Assembly: GCA_026390695.1 (NCBI GenBank)
Contig: JAPLFL010000037.1
Span: 1-64,000 of the forward strand
Origin: Candidatus Kapaibacterium sp.
Lineage (GTDB): Bacteria; Bacteroidota; Ignavibacteria; Kapaibacteriales; UBA2268
Length of the DNA stretch: 64,000 nt
Reading direction: 5' to 3'
The notes under the pieces were generated by a model. It did no database searches. It was not told the origin of the DNA and worked only from the letters and a program-made list of their open reading frames with translations. This document shows positions 7,910 to 16,538 of this stretch, piece after piece. How positions within the stretch are numbered: the stretch's first letter is position 1; every line of letters starts with the position of its first letter. Position numbers and translations under genes: made by a program.

Positions 7910-8176
7910 ATGCGTTTCAACAGCGGAAATACCAATTTCAACTACTTTAAAGACATTTCCACGGAGTTTAAAGACATTTCCACGGAGTTTAAAGACATTT
8001 CCACGGAGTTTAAAGACTCTTCCACGATGTTTAAAGACATTTCCACGGAGTTTAAAGACTCTTCCGCGATGTTTAAAGACATTTCCACGACGTTTAAACG
8101 GACAAGCACGACGATGGAAATAAAAGTATCACCAATAGAAAAGTACATGCTGAACAAGACAAATCCAAAAAAGTAG
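7910..8176 (+). CDS. Mini-ORF A: 7-residue tandem repeat peptide
   Basis: An 88-residue frame from the ATG at 7910 (an in-frame GTG lies at 7883). Its core is eight tandem heptapeptides of the form FKDISTE / FKDSSTM (DNA 7946-8113). No family is recognised and no signal peptide is seen. Because the period is 21 bp without stops, several frames are open, including a minus-strand frame (8232-7942) with SLNSVEM heptads, so coding is not proven. Three further loci in the window have the same period (20981-21148, 31806-32010, 36197-36385). Possibly a minisatellite rather than a gene. Confidence 0.35.
   Translation: MRFNSGNTNFNYFKDISTEFKDISTEFKDISTEFKDSSTMFKDISTEFKDSSAMFKDISTTFKRTSTTMEIKVSPIEKYMLNKTNPKK
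7946..8113. repeat. 21-bp tandem repeat, eight units
   Basis: Every unit begins TTTAAA; the commonest is TTTAAAGACATTTCCACGGA plus G. Units 4 and 6 share the variant GACTCTTCC, so the array grew by duplicating unit pairs as well as single units. The last unit is diverged. Confidence 0.95.
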
Positions 8177-8206
8177 CAGAAAGCAGGAATTTGTCTTCGG
8201 AAAGCT

Positions 8207-8269
8207 GCCAAAAGGTAGGTACCTTTTGGCAATTTTCTTATAACAAAAGAAAAAAGGTAGCTACCTTTT
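8207..8269. terminator. Two adjacent perfect palindromes
   Basis: GCCAAAAGGTA at 8207-8217 pairs with TACCTTTTGGC at 8220-8230 across a 2-base loop, and AAAAGGTAGCTACCTTTT at 8252-8269 is a perfect palindrome. A third AAGTACCTTTTGCC follows near 8300. They lie just 3' of mini-ORF A; they could end its transcript, but no long T run follows, so a protein-binding site is an alternative. Confidence 0.5.
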
Positions 8270-8317
8270 CGTGTTTTTCCGATTACAGAAATGAAAAGTT
8301 AAGTACCTTTTGCCAAT

Positions 8318-8431
8318 TTTCCTGAGAAATATTCCAAGAATCCCAAGGAAATTGCTAAGAATCCAGATACTCAGTTAAATTTTACAAAAAACGAAAAAAG
8401 AAGGAGCTGAAAACTGGGGAGGTAGGTTTTC
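8318..8431. repeat. R3 repeat, diverged copy
   Basis: Aligned with 6345-6460 and 9260-9373: CCTGAGAAATATTCCAAGA, AAATTGCTAA, then GAAGGAGCTGAAAACTGGGG. It closes unit 3 and is directly followed by R1 copy 4. Confidence 0.75.
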
Positions 8432-8434
8432 TTC

Positions 8435-8653
8435 AATGTAGAATGTAAAATGCAAAATGTAGAATGTCTGGAAACTTCATTCATTGCTTTCATTCTTCTT
8501 TCTTCCATTTTACATCCTTAATTTTACATTCTGCAATGATTAAAGCTCTTCAGCAGGCTGCCGAATGGGGCATAATCAATATAAAATAAAAATAAACCTC
8601 GCATTCTACTTTCTATCTTTCTACTTTTCTACCTTCTATTCTTCTATAACCGC
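8435..8653. repeat. R1 dispersed repeat, copy 4, with RHS-core remnant
   Basis: About 90% like 5530-5752 over its full length. The minus strand encodes IDYAPFGSLLKSFNHCRM then a stop. It ends at the stop of the DUF2442 gene (8654). Confidence 0.85.
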
Positions 8654-8917
8654 TCATTCCCATTTTTCCACCCGCTCCGAATATGTTGTACTCGATAGCA
8701 AATAAACAGTATCAGGTGATATATCAAGCTCATTAAACCATGTTAATACACCATCTACTAACTTAACTTTATTAAAAAGTTCTGGATTCCTCAATTTCCT
8801 AAAATCACCTTTATCTAAAAACTGAGTTAAATCAAAAACTCCTTTTTTATTATCTTGAAAATGAATATCAAATTTATAATTTTCTATAATTTCAAAGCTT
8901 TTTATTCTTGGATGCAT
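8654..8917 (-). CDS. DUF2442 domain protein, second copy
   Basis: 87 residues: MHPRIKSFEIIENYKFDIHF, then GVFDLTQFLDKGDFRKLRNP and LTWFNELDISPDTVYLLS, all typical of DUF2442. It lies 9 bp after its DUF4160 partner. It is paralogous to 7071-7307 but only moderately similar, so the pair is not a recent tandem duplication although its flanking repeats are recent. Confidence 0.82.
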   Translation of the reverse strand: MHPRIKSFEIIENYKFDIHFQDNKKGVFDLTQFLDKGDFRKLRNPELFNKVKLVDGVLTWFNELDISPDTVYLLSSTTYSERVEKWE

Positions 8918-8926
8918 TTCGAATTC

Positions 8927-9196
8927 CTATTTAAGTGGTTCTATACGATAAGGAGTTTCTCCATTGACTGCTAAATCCCAATCAGCTATTATTTCCTCCT
9001 CATGAATATTAAACCATGCCTTTACTAATTCAAGTTTCTTCGTTGGCAATTTACCTTCAATCAATTCACAATCAGGGATTGAAATTACTGAGTATTCCCC
9101 TTGATACTTGATATGAAGATGAGGTTTGTGATGTTCGAGATTATCGAATGAATAAAGGTAAATTACTAATCCATAAAACATCGAAATTGAAGGCAT
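8927..9196 (-). CDS. DUF4160 domain protein, second copy
   Basis: 89 residues from the ATG at 9196. This start is chosen over the longer frame (9247) because MPSISMFYG matches the paralogue at 7581 and GGAG precedes it. Contains DNLEHHKPHLHIKYQG, the histidine-rich DUF4160 motif, and ends TPYRIEPLK like the paralogue (APQHIEALR). Putative toxin-antitoxin-like module with 8654-8917. Confidence 0.82.
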   Translation of the reverse strand: MPSISMFYGLVIYLYSFDNLEHHKPHLHIKYQGEYSVISIPDCELIEGKLPTKKLELVKAWFNIHEEEIIADWDLAVNGETPYRIEPLK

Positions 9197-9373
9197 AAAG
9201 AACTCCAAATTATTTTCCAAAAAAGTATAGACGAAGCATTTTTTCAATTATTTTATGCACTTTATTTCCCTGAGAAATATCTCAAGATTTTCAAGAAAAT
9301 TGCTAATAATATTAATACTTGTATAAATTATTCAAAGCACGAAAGAAGGAACGAGCTGAAAACTGGAGAGAAG
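9197..9373. repeat. R3 repeat / module leader, unit 4
   Basis: Nearly identical to 6293-6460 from AGACGAAGCATTTTTTC to GAGCTGAAAACTGG. It ends the array. From 9374 to 9562 I see only AT-rich sequence with no gene. Confidence 0.8.
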
Positions 9374-9562
9374 GTTTCATCTCTAAATAAAAATATTAGA
9401 GGGAAAAATGTGATTAGGAAAATGATAATAAAGTTTAACAAAAATTCAGTATTCTAATAATTGGATTTTTCAAATTAATAATTTGTATGAGAAAATTAGT
9501 TTACCATCTTCTTCCCAATTGCAAAGTTATTATATGAGTATTCCTTAATTAACAGTTGACCA

Positions 9563-11032
9563 TTATTCAACTATTTTCATTTCGACCCGACGATTGATTG
9601 CTCTGGCTTCATCAGTTTTTTCATTTTTCAGTGGTTTTTTCAATCCATAGCCTATTGTTTGAATCCTATCAGCATCTACCCCATTACTAACCAAATATTC
9701 TTTTACGGATTTAGCGCGGTTGCCTGATAACTTATCATTATAATCAGCAGAACCCTGATCGTCGGTATGGCCTTCGAGCCTGATTTTAACTGAAGTATTA
9801 TCTTTTAAGAAATCAATCACCCGATTCAGTTCAGGAATGGATTCGTTCTGCAATGTTGATTTATCAAAATCAAAAAATATCAATAAACGAGTATTGCCAC
9901 CCGAAATTGGTGATAGATAAATATCTTTTGTTTGCTCTTTTCCTTTATCCGATTTTGGAATTTCATATTTCTCGCTAAAGAACAAATAATCCTTACGCAA
10001 GGCTGTGATCGAATATTTTCGTGCCTGCTGCAGGATTACGTAATATTCACCGGTATTATCATCTGATTTTAGATCGGCTACTTTCTTTCCTGTCGTTAAA
10101 TCGGTAATGATAATATTTGCACCTAAAGGCTCATTAGTTTTTATGTCACGCACAACGCCATTAAGCATAAAAACCGCTTCCGAACTATATGGATTCGGTA
10201 CGGCTTTATAAATATCTAAATTCCCACTACCACCGCTACGTGAAGAAGAGAAGTAGGCAATATCGGTATTGGGCATCGAATAATAATAAAACTCATCACC
10301 ATCGGAATTGATCGGCTCTTTGGCATTTTTGGCTGGAGAAAAAGTATTCCCTTTAATTTTAGATATATATATATCAAAGCCACCATAGCCATTTGTCCGG
10401 TTCGATGAAAAAGAAAAATTATTATTGTCAACACCGATTACTGGCGTCATTTCATCAAATTCTGTGTTGATATTAGCACCGACATTAATTGCTTTTGACC
10501 ATCCGGCAGAAGTTTTAGTAGCCATATAAATATCAGTTCCGCCATAGCCGCCTTCGCGGTCGCTTGCAAAAAATAATAAATTTCCGTCATTTGAGATCAT
10601 TGGCTGCGATTCCCATTCTTCGGTATTGACATTTGGTCCTAAATTTTTTATATTAGTCCATTTGCCTTTAACTTTTTCTGCACTGTATAAATCAAGTCTT
10701 CCGAATCCTCCGACTTCATGCTCTGAAGCTGCAAAGACCATGAATTGCCCGTCGGATGTCAGAGAAACTGCTCCTATCTGGCTTCCGTCATTGACGCTTC
10801 CTCTGATTTGTACAGGTTCGCTCCAAGCATTAGCGTCTTTCTCTACGATATAGACCTGCTGTTTTCCACCCTTACGATCGGATGTAAAATAGATCATCCT
10901 TCCATTTTGAGTAATATTTGAGTTAAAATCATCTGCTGAAGAGTTGAATTCAACTGGAAAAACATCCACGTTTTGAGCTATTGCAGTGCCACAGTATAAA
11001 AGAACTGCTATGAGATATTTTATTGTTTTCAT
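9563..11032 (-). CDS. PD40 propeller - CarboxypepD_reg-like - OmpA family protein
   Basis: 489 residues: signal peptide 1-19 (ending TAIAQ); several PD40/TolB-like blades (about 25-280, repeated FTSDRKGG, FASDREGGYGGTDIY, FSSNRTNGYGGFDIY); a small carboxypeptidase-regulatory-like beta sandwich (about 290-360); and an OmpA peptidoglycan-binding domain (about 375-489) with FFDFDKSTLQ, LEGHTDDQGS and NRRVE. This is the Bacteroidota outer-membrane/periplasmic architecture seen in PorE-like and gliding-associated proteins, but without N-terminal TPRs. It should anchor to peptidoglycan. The barrel gene 11088-11945 lies just upstream, 55 bp apart, and probably shares its transcript. Confidence 0.88.
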   Translation of the reverse strand: MKTIKYLIAVLLYCGTAIAQNVDVFPVEFNSSADDFNSNITQNGRMIYFTSDRKGGKQQVYIVEKDANAWSEPVQIRGSVNDGSQIGAVSLTSDGQFMVFAASEHEVGGFGRLDLYSAEKVKGKWTNIKNLGPNVNTEEWESQPMISNDGNLLFFASDREGGYGGTDIYMATKTSAGWSKAINVGANINTEFDEMTPVIGVDNNNFSFSSNRTNGYGGFDIYISKIKGNTFSPAKNAKEPINSDGDEFYYYSMPNTDIAYFSSSRSGGSGNLDIYKAVPNPYSSEAVFMLNGVVRDIKTNEPLGANIIITDLTTGKKVADLKSDDNTGEYYVILQQARKYSITALRKDYLFFSEKYEIPKSDKGKEQTKDIYLSPISGGNTRLLIFFDFDKSTLQNESIPELNRVIDFLKDNTSVKIRLEGHTDDQGSADYNDKLSGNRAKSVKEYLVSNGVDADRIQTIGYGLKKPLKNEKTDEARAINRRVEMKIVE

Positions 11033-11087
11033 TTGATTTCCTTTTTATTTAGCTTTTGTAATCATCAACTTGATAATTCTTTTTTTC

Positions 11088-11945
11088 TTACAGCTGAAAC
11101 CATAGTGCAACAGCAAATTGGAAGCTATTTAGAGTTTTATCTGTTGCTGTTAATGTCGGAGTCCCAAAAAGAATTCTTGAGTTATCAATACCTCCTAATT
11201 CATCATCAGTTAATTTTGTAGGCATTATTTGAAATCTTGCTTGTGGAACAAGAAATATTGTTTTAGTAATATTTACTTTATAACCAATACCCAACTCAAA
11301 TCCAATTCTTGTTTTAACATTAGACAATGTTGAATTTACTGAAATAATTGTAGGTTTACCGGGTTGGTTGTAATAAAATCCGGGAGATAAAATTGACTCT
11401 GTTTCGGTTTGATCAAAATTTCCAATTGGAATTTGAACGAGTGGCCCGGCAATTATAAAAAGTTGATCTGTTAAATTATATCTGAGTTGAGCTGATAGGC
11501 CGAGATAAGAACCTGTATTTTCAAATTCCCTTTTAACTGTGGCGTCTGCTCTTTCTCCAAGTTCTGTGTAAGCATCGGCTATACCAGTATAATCATTTTT
11601 GAATTTCTTGTTATCATACGATAATTTTAATTGTAAACCAATTTGTTTGTTTAAATTAAAATCGGCAATAATGCTAAAAAATGGTGATAAACCGCTGCCA
11701 TTGGCATAAGCATTATAAATTGACTTAGGTACAGGCGAACCCCAAGTCAAGGTCTGAGAAAACATATTATAATTTAATCCTCCTTCTAATCCGATGATAA
11801 ATGGGAAGGGTGTGCTCTCCTGTGCTTCATCAATAATATTCTTTTTAGGCTTACCGTGAGGTCTAAGCACGTCCTCTTGAGAAAAAGCTGCATTTATAGC
11901 CACTAAAAAAGCAAGTGACAGAACTAAGTATTTAAAGGTTTTCAT
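11088..11945 (-). CDS. Outer-membrane beta-barrel protein
   Basis: 285 residues: signal peptide 1-22 (ending NAAFSQ), then a barrel of alternating strands (GLEGGLNYNMF, LQLKLSYDNKKF, LGLSAQLRYNL, RIGFELGIGYKVNI) ending in FQFAVALWFQL with a terminal aromatic-rich strand, as BamA substrates do. It resembles the OMP_b-brl/PorT class; a specific function cannot be given. It precedes the PD40-OmpA gene and may form an envelope complex with it (inference). Confidence 0.7.
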   Translation of the reverse strand: MKTFKYLVLSLAFLVAINAAFSQEDVLRPHGKPKKNIIDEAQESTPFPFIIGLEGGLNYNMFSQTLTWGSPVPKSIYNAYANGSGLSPFFSIIADFNLNKQIGLQLKLSYDNKKFKNDYTGIADAYTELGERADATVKREFENTGSYLGLSAQLRYNLTDQLFIIAGPLVQIPIGNFDQTETESILSPGFYYNQPGKPTIISVNSTLSNVKTRIGFELGIGYKVNITKTIFLVPQARFQIMPTKLTDDELGGIDNSRILFGTPTLTATDKTLNSFQFAVALWFQL

Positions 11946-12075
11946 TTATGGCCCTTAATATATTGAAAAAAAAAATTATCTAAATGAATACTAATTACTA
12001 TCATCAAACACATTACTATTAAAAATCAAAAATGATTATAAATAATTAATAATTCATTACAAAATTACAAATAAA

Positions 12076-12106
12076 TTGCAAATAATCCATATAAATTGTA
12101 ATTTTG
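12076..12106 (+). promoter_or_regulatory. Bacteroidota-type promoter upstream of the HI0933-like gene
   Basis: TTG at 12076-12078 and TAATTTTG at 12099-12106 are separated by 20 bp, close to the TTTG-N19-TAnnTTTG form. It lies about 90 bp before the ATG at 12194. Confidence 0.4.
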
Positions 12107-12193
12107 AATAACTTTTTTTTGAAAACGGATTGGAACCCGAATAATTTGGAATATTATATTCATTAAATACACAGGCGCTTACATTACAACTTT

Positions 12194-13405
12194 ATGAACT
12201 TTCAATTTGAAACAATTATCATTGGTGCAGGGCCAGCGGGATTATTCACTGCTCTTAATTCCAAAATATCAGATAAAACTCTTATTTTAGAAAAGAACCA
12301 ATCGGCTGGGAAAAAGCTACTTATGTCAGGGGCAGGCAGATGCAATTTAACACAATTTGGAAACATTCGCGATTTCTTTTCTCATTATGGCGACAATCAT
12401 AGATTTTTAATTCCAGCTCTGAATGAATTTACCAATTACGATTTAATGAATTTTTTTAATAATCACGGACTTAAAACAATAAATATAAAAAGTAAAATAT
12501 TTCCTGAAACAGAAAATTCCGAAGATGTTTTGGACATTCTTTTGCATGAATGTATGAAAAAGAAAGTGAAGATTAATTATGACGAATCAGTAAAAAGCAT
12601 TGAATTAATTAATGATGGTTTTGCTATTAGCGCCAATAATTATGATTATATAAGCAAAAATCTTGTTATTGCAACTGGTGGCAAATCATATCCAACGAGC
12701 GGTTCCAATGGTGACGGATATCAATTTGCAAAAGCAACAGGACACACAGTAATCAAACCCAAACCGGCATTGACTCCTGTTTACATCTCTAATTACAAAT
12801 TCAAAGAAATTTCAGGGATTTCTCTTGGAGAAAGGAAAATCACCGTTATGAGAGATAATCTAAAAATAAAAATTCATCAGGGTGATATTGGATTTACACA
12901 TTGGGGGCTATCCGGTCCGGGAATTCTTGATTTATCCCGATTTATTGAAGCAAATGACGTATTGAAGATAAATTTAATTAATCAAAATCCTGAAATTTTC
13001 AGGGAAATGTTAAATGAAACTGCCATCACCGATGGTAAAAGGACTATTAAACGATTCCTGAAGAATTTTACTATACCAGAGAATCTGATAAAACTACTAT
13101 TAGATCAAATGAATCTTGAAACTTCAGTTGCTATTTCAAGTATTAGTAAAATAATCAGAAACCGGCTTGTTGAAATATTTTGTGAATATCCATTCCATGT
13201 TCAAAGAACCGGAGATTTTAATATTGCTATGGTTACGGCAGGTGGAATTTCGTTAAAGGAAGTAAATCCAAAAACTATGGAATCGAAGTTGGTTAAAAAT
13301 TTGTACTTTGTAGGTGAAGTACTTGATATTGACGGTGACACAGGAGGATTTAATCTTCAGGCGGCATTTTCAACGGCATTTCTGGCAGCGAAAAATTTAA
13401 GCTAA
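12194..13405 (+). CDS. HI0933/YhiN-family flavoprotein
   Basis: 403 residues, the usual size for this FAD-dependent oxidoreductase family. A Rossmann motif G11-A-G-P-A-G16 is followed by the family signature SAGKKLLMSGAGRCNLTQ. A second nucleotide contact is ATGGKSYPTSGSNGDGY, and the C-terminus has the closing FAD motif FVGEVLDIDGDTGGFNLQAA. Relatives include BaiN-like reductases; the substrate is unknown. Cytosolic. It converges with the histidine kinase gene at 13413 with only 7 bp between stops, and no terminator hairpin is visible there. Confidence 0.88.
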   Translation: MNFQFETIIIGAGPAGLFTALNSKISDKTLILEKNQSAGKKLLMSGAGRCNLTQFGNIRDFFSHYGDNHRFLIPALNEFTNYDLMNFFNNHGLKTINIKSKIFPETENSEDVLDILLHECMKKKVKINYDESVKSIELINDGFAISANNYDYISKNLVIATGGKSYPTSGSNGDGYQFAKATGHTVIKPKPALTPVYISNYKFKEISGISLGERKITVMRDNLKIKIHQGDIGFTHWGLSGPGILDLSRFIEANDVLKINLINQNPEIFREMLNETAITDGKRTIKRFLKNFTIPENLIKLLLDQMNLETSVAISSISKIIRNRLVEIFCEYPFHVQRTGDFNIAMVTAGGISLKEVNPKTMESKLVKNLYFVGEVLDIDGDTGGFNLQAAFSTAFLAAKNLS

Positions 13406-13412
13406 TTCATTA

Positions 13413-14663
13413 TTATTTTAACGGTGATCCCGGAATTTCAACCACGAAAGTCGTACCTTTACCTATTGTAGTTTCCTTTACATAAATTTTTCCTTTATGA
13501 TAATCTTCAATTATTCTTTTACATAAACTCAATCCAAGCCCCCAACCACGTTTTTTGGTAGTATATCCTGGGTGGAAAATCTGACGTTTGGTTTTGATTG
13601 TCATTCCCTTTCCGGTGTCACGAACCGTAATAACAATCTTCTTACGAGAATGATAACCCAGATGGACAATCACTTTACCGCGCTTCTCCTCGATAGCTTC
13701 CGCAGCGTTTTTCAGTAAATTTTCGATAACCCATTGGAATAAATCAATATTTATATTTGCCATAATTCCAAGGTCTAATTCCCGAACAATATCAATTCTT
13801 TTGCCAAGATGAGGGAGTCGCTTTTCGAAGTAAACACAAGTTATTTCGATAAGCTGGGACAAATCCTCAACTTTCATTTCCGGCATTGATCCGATCTTTG
13901 AAAAGCGTGTGGCAATCATATTGAGTCGGCTGATATCACTCTGCATTTCCTTAACGGTTTCTTCAATATATTCGGCATTATCCTTGTTAATCCGAATAAT
14001 TTCCAGCCAAGCCAAAATTGAGGACAGCGGCGTTCCTAACTGATGTGCCGCTTCTTTGGCCATACCTACCCAAACTTTAGATTCTTCATTCTTCTTAACT
14101 GAACTGAATCCAATATAACCTATAAAAATAAATGATGCGATTATAATTATCGAAATAAATGGCAGATAGCGCAGATAATCTATAAGTGAGGAATGGGAAT
14201 AATATAATTTCATCAATATTCTTCCCTTGCTGTCATCGACGATAATCGGAGAATAGTTCCTACCCATCTCCCAGACTATCTTTTGCAGGTATTCGCGCTT
14301 TAGCTTCAAATTTAAAGAGGTATCGATATCAACATTTATCGAAAACTGCTCGAAAGGATAATTAGGGACATCATTTTCGTTTGTACTGATAACTGGAAAT
14401 GAAATAGTCGGAGCAATCTCATCTAAAAAGAAGACGAAATCTTCCTGATTTTCCTCGGGTTCGGCATAATGTTTATAAATATCTGCATAAAATTTAATAA
14501 TTTTTTGTTCGCGCCTGATAAGTTCATTAACCATATTCTGTGAATAAAGTATAACGATCAGAACACCACCGAATGCCAAAATCGTCATCAGCAGCTTGAT
14601 TTGCCATTTCGACAAAGTGATGGTGAAAAAGCGTTCTAAAAATTTATTTTCAAAAAGATTCAA
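13413..14663 (-). CDS. Two-TM sensor histidine kinase
   Basis: 416 residues. TM helices at about 21-41 and 165-186 bracket a periplasmic sensor of about 120 residues without a recognised fold. The HisKA box is KEAAHQLGTPLS with H207, a variant also seen in Bacteroidota kinases (HQLGTP). The ATPase domain has the N box NLLKNAAEA (N319), DTGKGM (D349) and GWGLGLS (373-379), so it should be active. There is no HAMP domain and no adjacent response regulator, so the partner is encoded elsewhere. Confidence 0.88.
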   Translation of the reverse strand: MNLFENKFLERFFTITLSKWQIKLLMTILAFGGVLIVILYSQNMVNELIRREQKIIKFYADIYKHYAEPEENQEDFVFFLDEIAPTISFPVISTNENDVPNYPFEQFSINVDIDTSLNLKLKREYLQKIVWEMGRNYSPIIVDDSKGRILMKLYYSHSSLIDYLRYLPFISIIIIASFIFIGYIGFSSVKKNEESKVWVGMAKEAAHQLGTPLSSILAWLEIIRINKDNAEYIEETVKEMQSDISRLNMIATRFSKIGSMPEMKVEDLSQLIEITCVYFEKRLPHLGKRIDIVRELDLGIMANINIDLFQWVIENLLKNAAEAIEEKRGKVIVHLGYHSRKKIVITVRDTGKGMTIKTKRQIFHPGYTTKKRGWGLGLSLCKRIIEDYHKGKIYVKETTIGKGTTFVVEIPGSPLK

Positions 14664-14761
14664 TTAAAACTCATTTATTGCAAAATACAAAAATACGGAA
14701 TTTTTTGTGACCCGATTCTATTTAATTTTTATTTAGTGCTAATAAACAAATTCCTAAAAGC

Positions 14762-15499
14762 TCAAGGATTTCTCAAACTTTTTAACTTATAAGGAAAGAT
14801 ATAATCATTGAAACCGATCGCAATTTTAAAATAATAATTTTCTCCATTCTCAAGAATTAAATCATATTCTATCAAACCGGATATTTTTTCTGAAGGCAAA
14901 ATTTTCTTTTCCCTAAGATACTGATATTTATATTTATCCCGAATTTCTTCAAGTTCGCTGATTGAGCCGCTATAATGTACTTCATTGTTGATTGCATTGC
15001 CAACAACTGCACCTGTGACAGATTCTCTGTGCTCATCTTTATCCGGTTTGGAGATAGAGTTTATTGCAATGTCTGCCGCTACTCCAAGAAAGAAAAGAGC
15101 AATGCCTGCTACTCGGTTATTCGACCTTGCATCCTTTGCTTTTTGGATTGCAGCATCTAATGCCTTAATCTCGTGATCAGGATCAAGAGCGAAAACAATT
15201 GTCTTATAAGTTGAATCGGTATTATCAGTTATTTTATAAGAAAAATCATCGGATTCAATATTTAAAGGATGCTTGGATTTATTTGTAATCTGGGCAAAAG
15301 CTATGATTTTGGGAACTGTTTTTATTATATTAAATTGAACTTCAATGCTGTCTATTTCTGAAATAAATATATTTGACTGCTTAAAATATATATCGGGTTT
15401 ATTAACCGGAATGAGTGTATATTCATTCTGAACGCTCGTAGCGCAAGATGCCAAAGCTATTGCTGCTATTATTATACCGAAAATTTTATTTATTGCCAT
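14762..15499 (-). CDS. Lipoprotein of unknown function
   Basis: 245 residues starting with a lipoprotein signal: hydrophobic 6-17 and lipobox ALASC with C19. Residues about 30-130 look like an immunoglobulin-like DUF4352-type sandwich (KIIAFAQITNKSKHPLNI); then an alanine-rich helix, a short hydrophobic stretch (VAGIALFFLGVAADIAI, about 150-166) and a C-terminal beta part. I do not recognise the family. Probably anchored in the outer or inner membrane, facing the periplasm. Confidence 0.6.
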   Translation of the reverse strand: MAINKIFGIIIAAIALASCATSVQNEYTLIPVNKPDIYFKQSNIFISEIDSIEVQFNIIKTVPKIIAFAQITNKSKHPLNIESDDFSYKITDNTDSTYKTIVFALDPDHEIKALDAAIQKAKDARSNNRVAGIALFFLGVAADIAINSISKPDKDEHRESVTGAVVGNAINNEVHYSGSISELEEIRDKYKYQYLREKKILPSEKISGLIEYDLILENGENYYFKIAIGFNDYIFPYKLKSLRNP

Positions 15500-15575
15500 T
15501 TCTATTTAAACATATTTAAAAGAATAAATACGATTTTCATTATTAAATGTTGCAAATTTTGATTATTTTTGTAAT

Positions 15576-16439
15576 ATGAAAGTTACTGGATTTACTATTG
15601 TACGAAATGCTGAAAAATACGACTACCCTGTGGTAGAAGCAATTGCATCGGTTTTGCCGGTTTGCGACAACTTTATTGTATTAGCCGGTGATTCCGACGA
15701 TAGAACTAATGACTTACTAAATAGTATTCAAGACCCTAAATTATCAATAAAACATATAATATGGGATAATACTTTGCGAAATGGAGGTGCTGTTTTGGCT
15801 GCCGAAACAAATAAAGCCATGGCAGAAATCCCCTTTGATAGCGATTGGGCTTTCTATATCCAAGCAGATGAAATTGTCCATGAAAAATATTACAATGAAA
15901 TAAAATATAAAATGGAATTCTGGAAAGATAAACCCGAAGTTGAGGGTTTACTGTTTGGTTATCGCCATTTTTACGGAACTTACGATTATATAGGCAATAC
16001 AACTAATTGGTATCGGAATGAAGTCCGGATTATTAGGCCGAATTCTAATATAATAAGTTGGGGTGATGCTCAGGGTTTTCGTAAAGCTGACGGTCAAAAG
16101 ATAAAAGTTAAACAAATTGATGCTAAGATATTTCATTATGGCTGGGTGAAGCATCCGGCGACACAGCAGAAAAAAATTGAAAATTTCTCTCAATTATGGC
16201 AAGAATCGTATCAAAAGAAAGAATCCGAACCTGAATTTGATTATTCAAATATTTCTTCACTCGAAAAATTTCAAGGAAGTCATCCAAGCGTAATGACAAG
16301 TAGAATTGAAGAAAAGAACTGGACATTTGTCTTCGATAAAAGGAAGATTAAAACGGGTACCGTCGAAAAAATACGCAGCTTTATTGAACGAAAAACCGGC
16401 TGGCGTATCGGAGAATATAAAAATTATAAGATTATATGA
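15576..16439 (+). CDS. Glycosyltransferase family 2-like protein
   Basis: 287 residues. The N-terminus MKVTGFTIVRNAEKYDYPV plus VLAGDSDDRTNDLL (D39 onwards) is the nucleotide-sugar binding start of GT-A fold family 2 enzymes. FYIQADEIVH (D98-E99) is the likely metal-binding DxD equivalent. No membrane segment, so it is probably a cytosolic or peripheral enzyme acting on a lipid-linked or protein glycan. It stands alone and converges on the TonB receptor gene. TATTTTTG at 15564-15571 may be a -7 box, but it would give a near-leaderless transcript. Confidence 0.78.
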   Translation: MKVTGFTIVRNAEKYDYPVVEAIASVLPVCDNFIVLAGDSDDRTNDLLNSIQDPKLSIKHIIWDNTLRNGGAVLAAETNKAMAEIPFDSDWAFYIQADEIVHEKYYNEIKYKMEFWKDKPEVEGLLFGYRHFYGTYDYIGNTTNWYRNEVRIIRPNSNIISWGDAQGFRKADGQKIKVKQIDAKIFHYGWVKHPATQQKKIENFSQLWQESYQKKESEPEFDYSNISSLEKFQGSHPSVMTSRIEEKNWTFVFDKRKIKTGTVEKIRSFIERKTGWRIGEYKNYKII

Positions 16440-16461
16440 TTTTATAAAAATTCAACTACAC

Positions 16462-16477
16462 CAGACAAGAATGTCTG
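16462..16477. terminator. Small palindrome between convergent genes
   Basis: CAGACA-AGAA-TGTCTG forms a 6-bp stem between the glycosyltransferase and TonB receptor stops. A weak T-rich tract follows at 16500. It could terminate the upstream gene, or be a copy of a dispersed short palindrome. Confidence 0.35.
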
Positions 16478-16538
16478 TTCTACACATAGTAAAACCAACA
16501 TTTTTGTTTATAAAATTATCTGACTTTATATAATTCAA

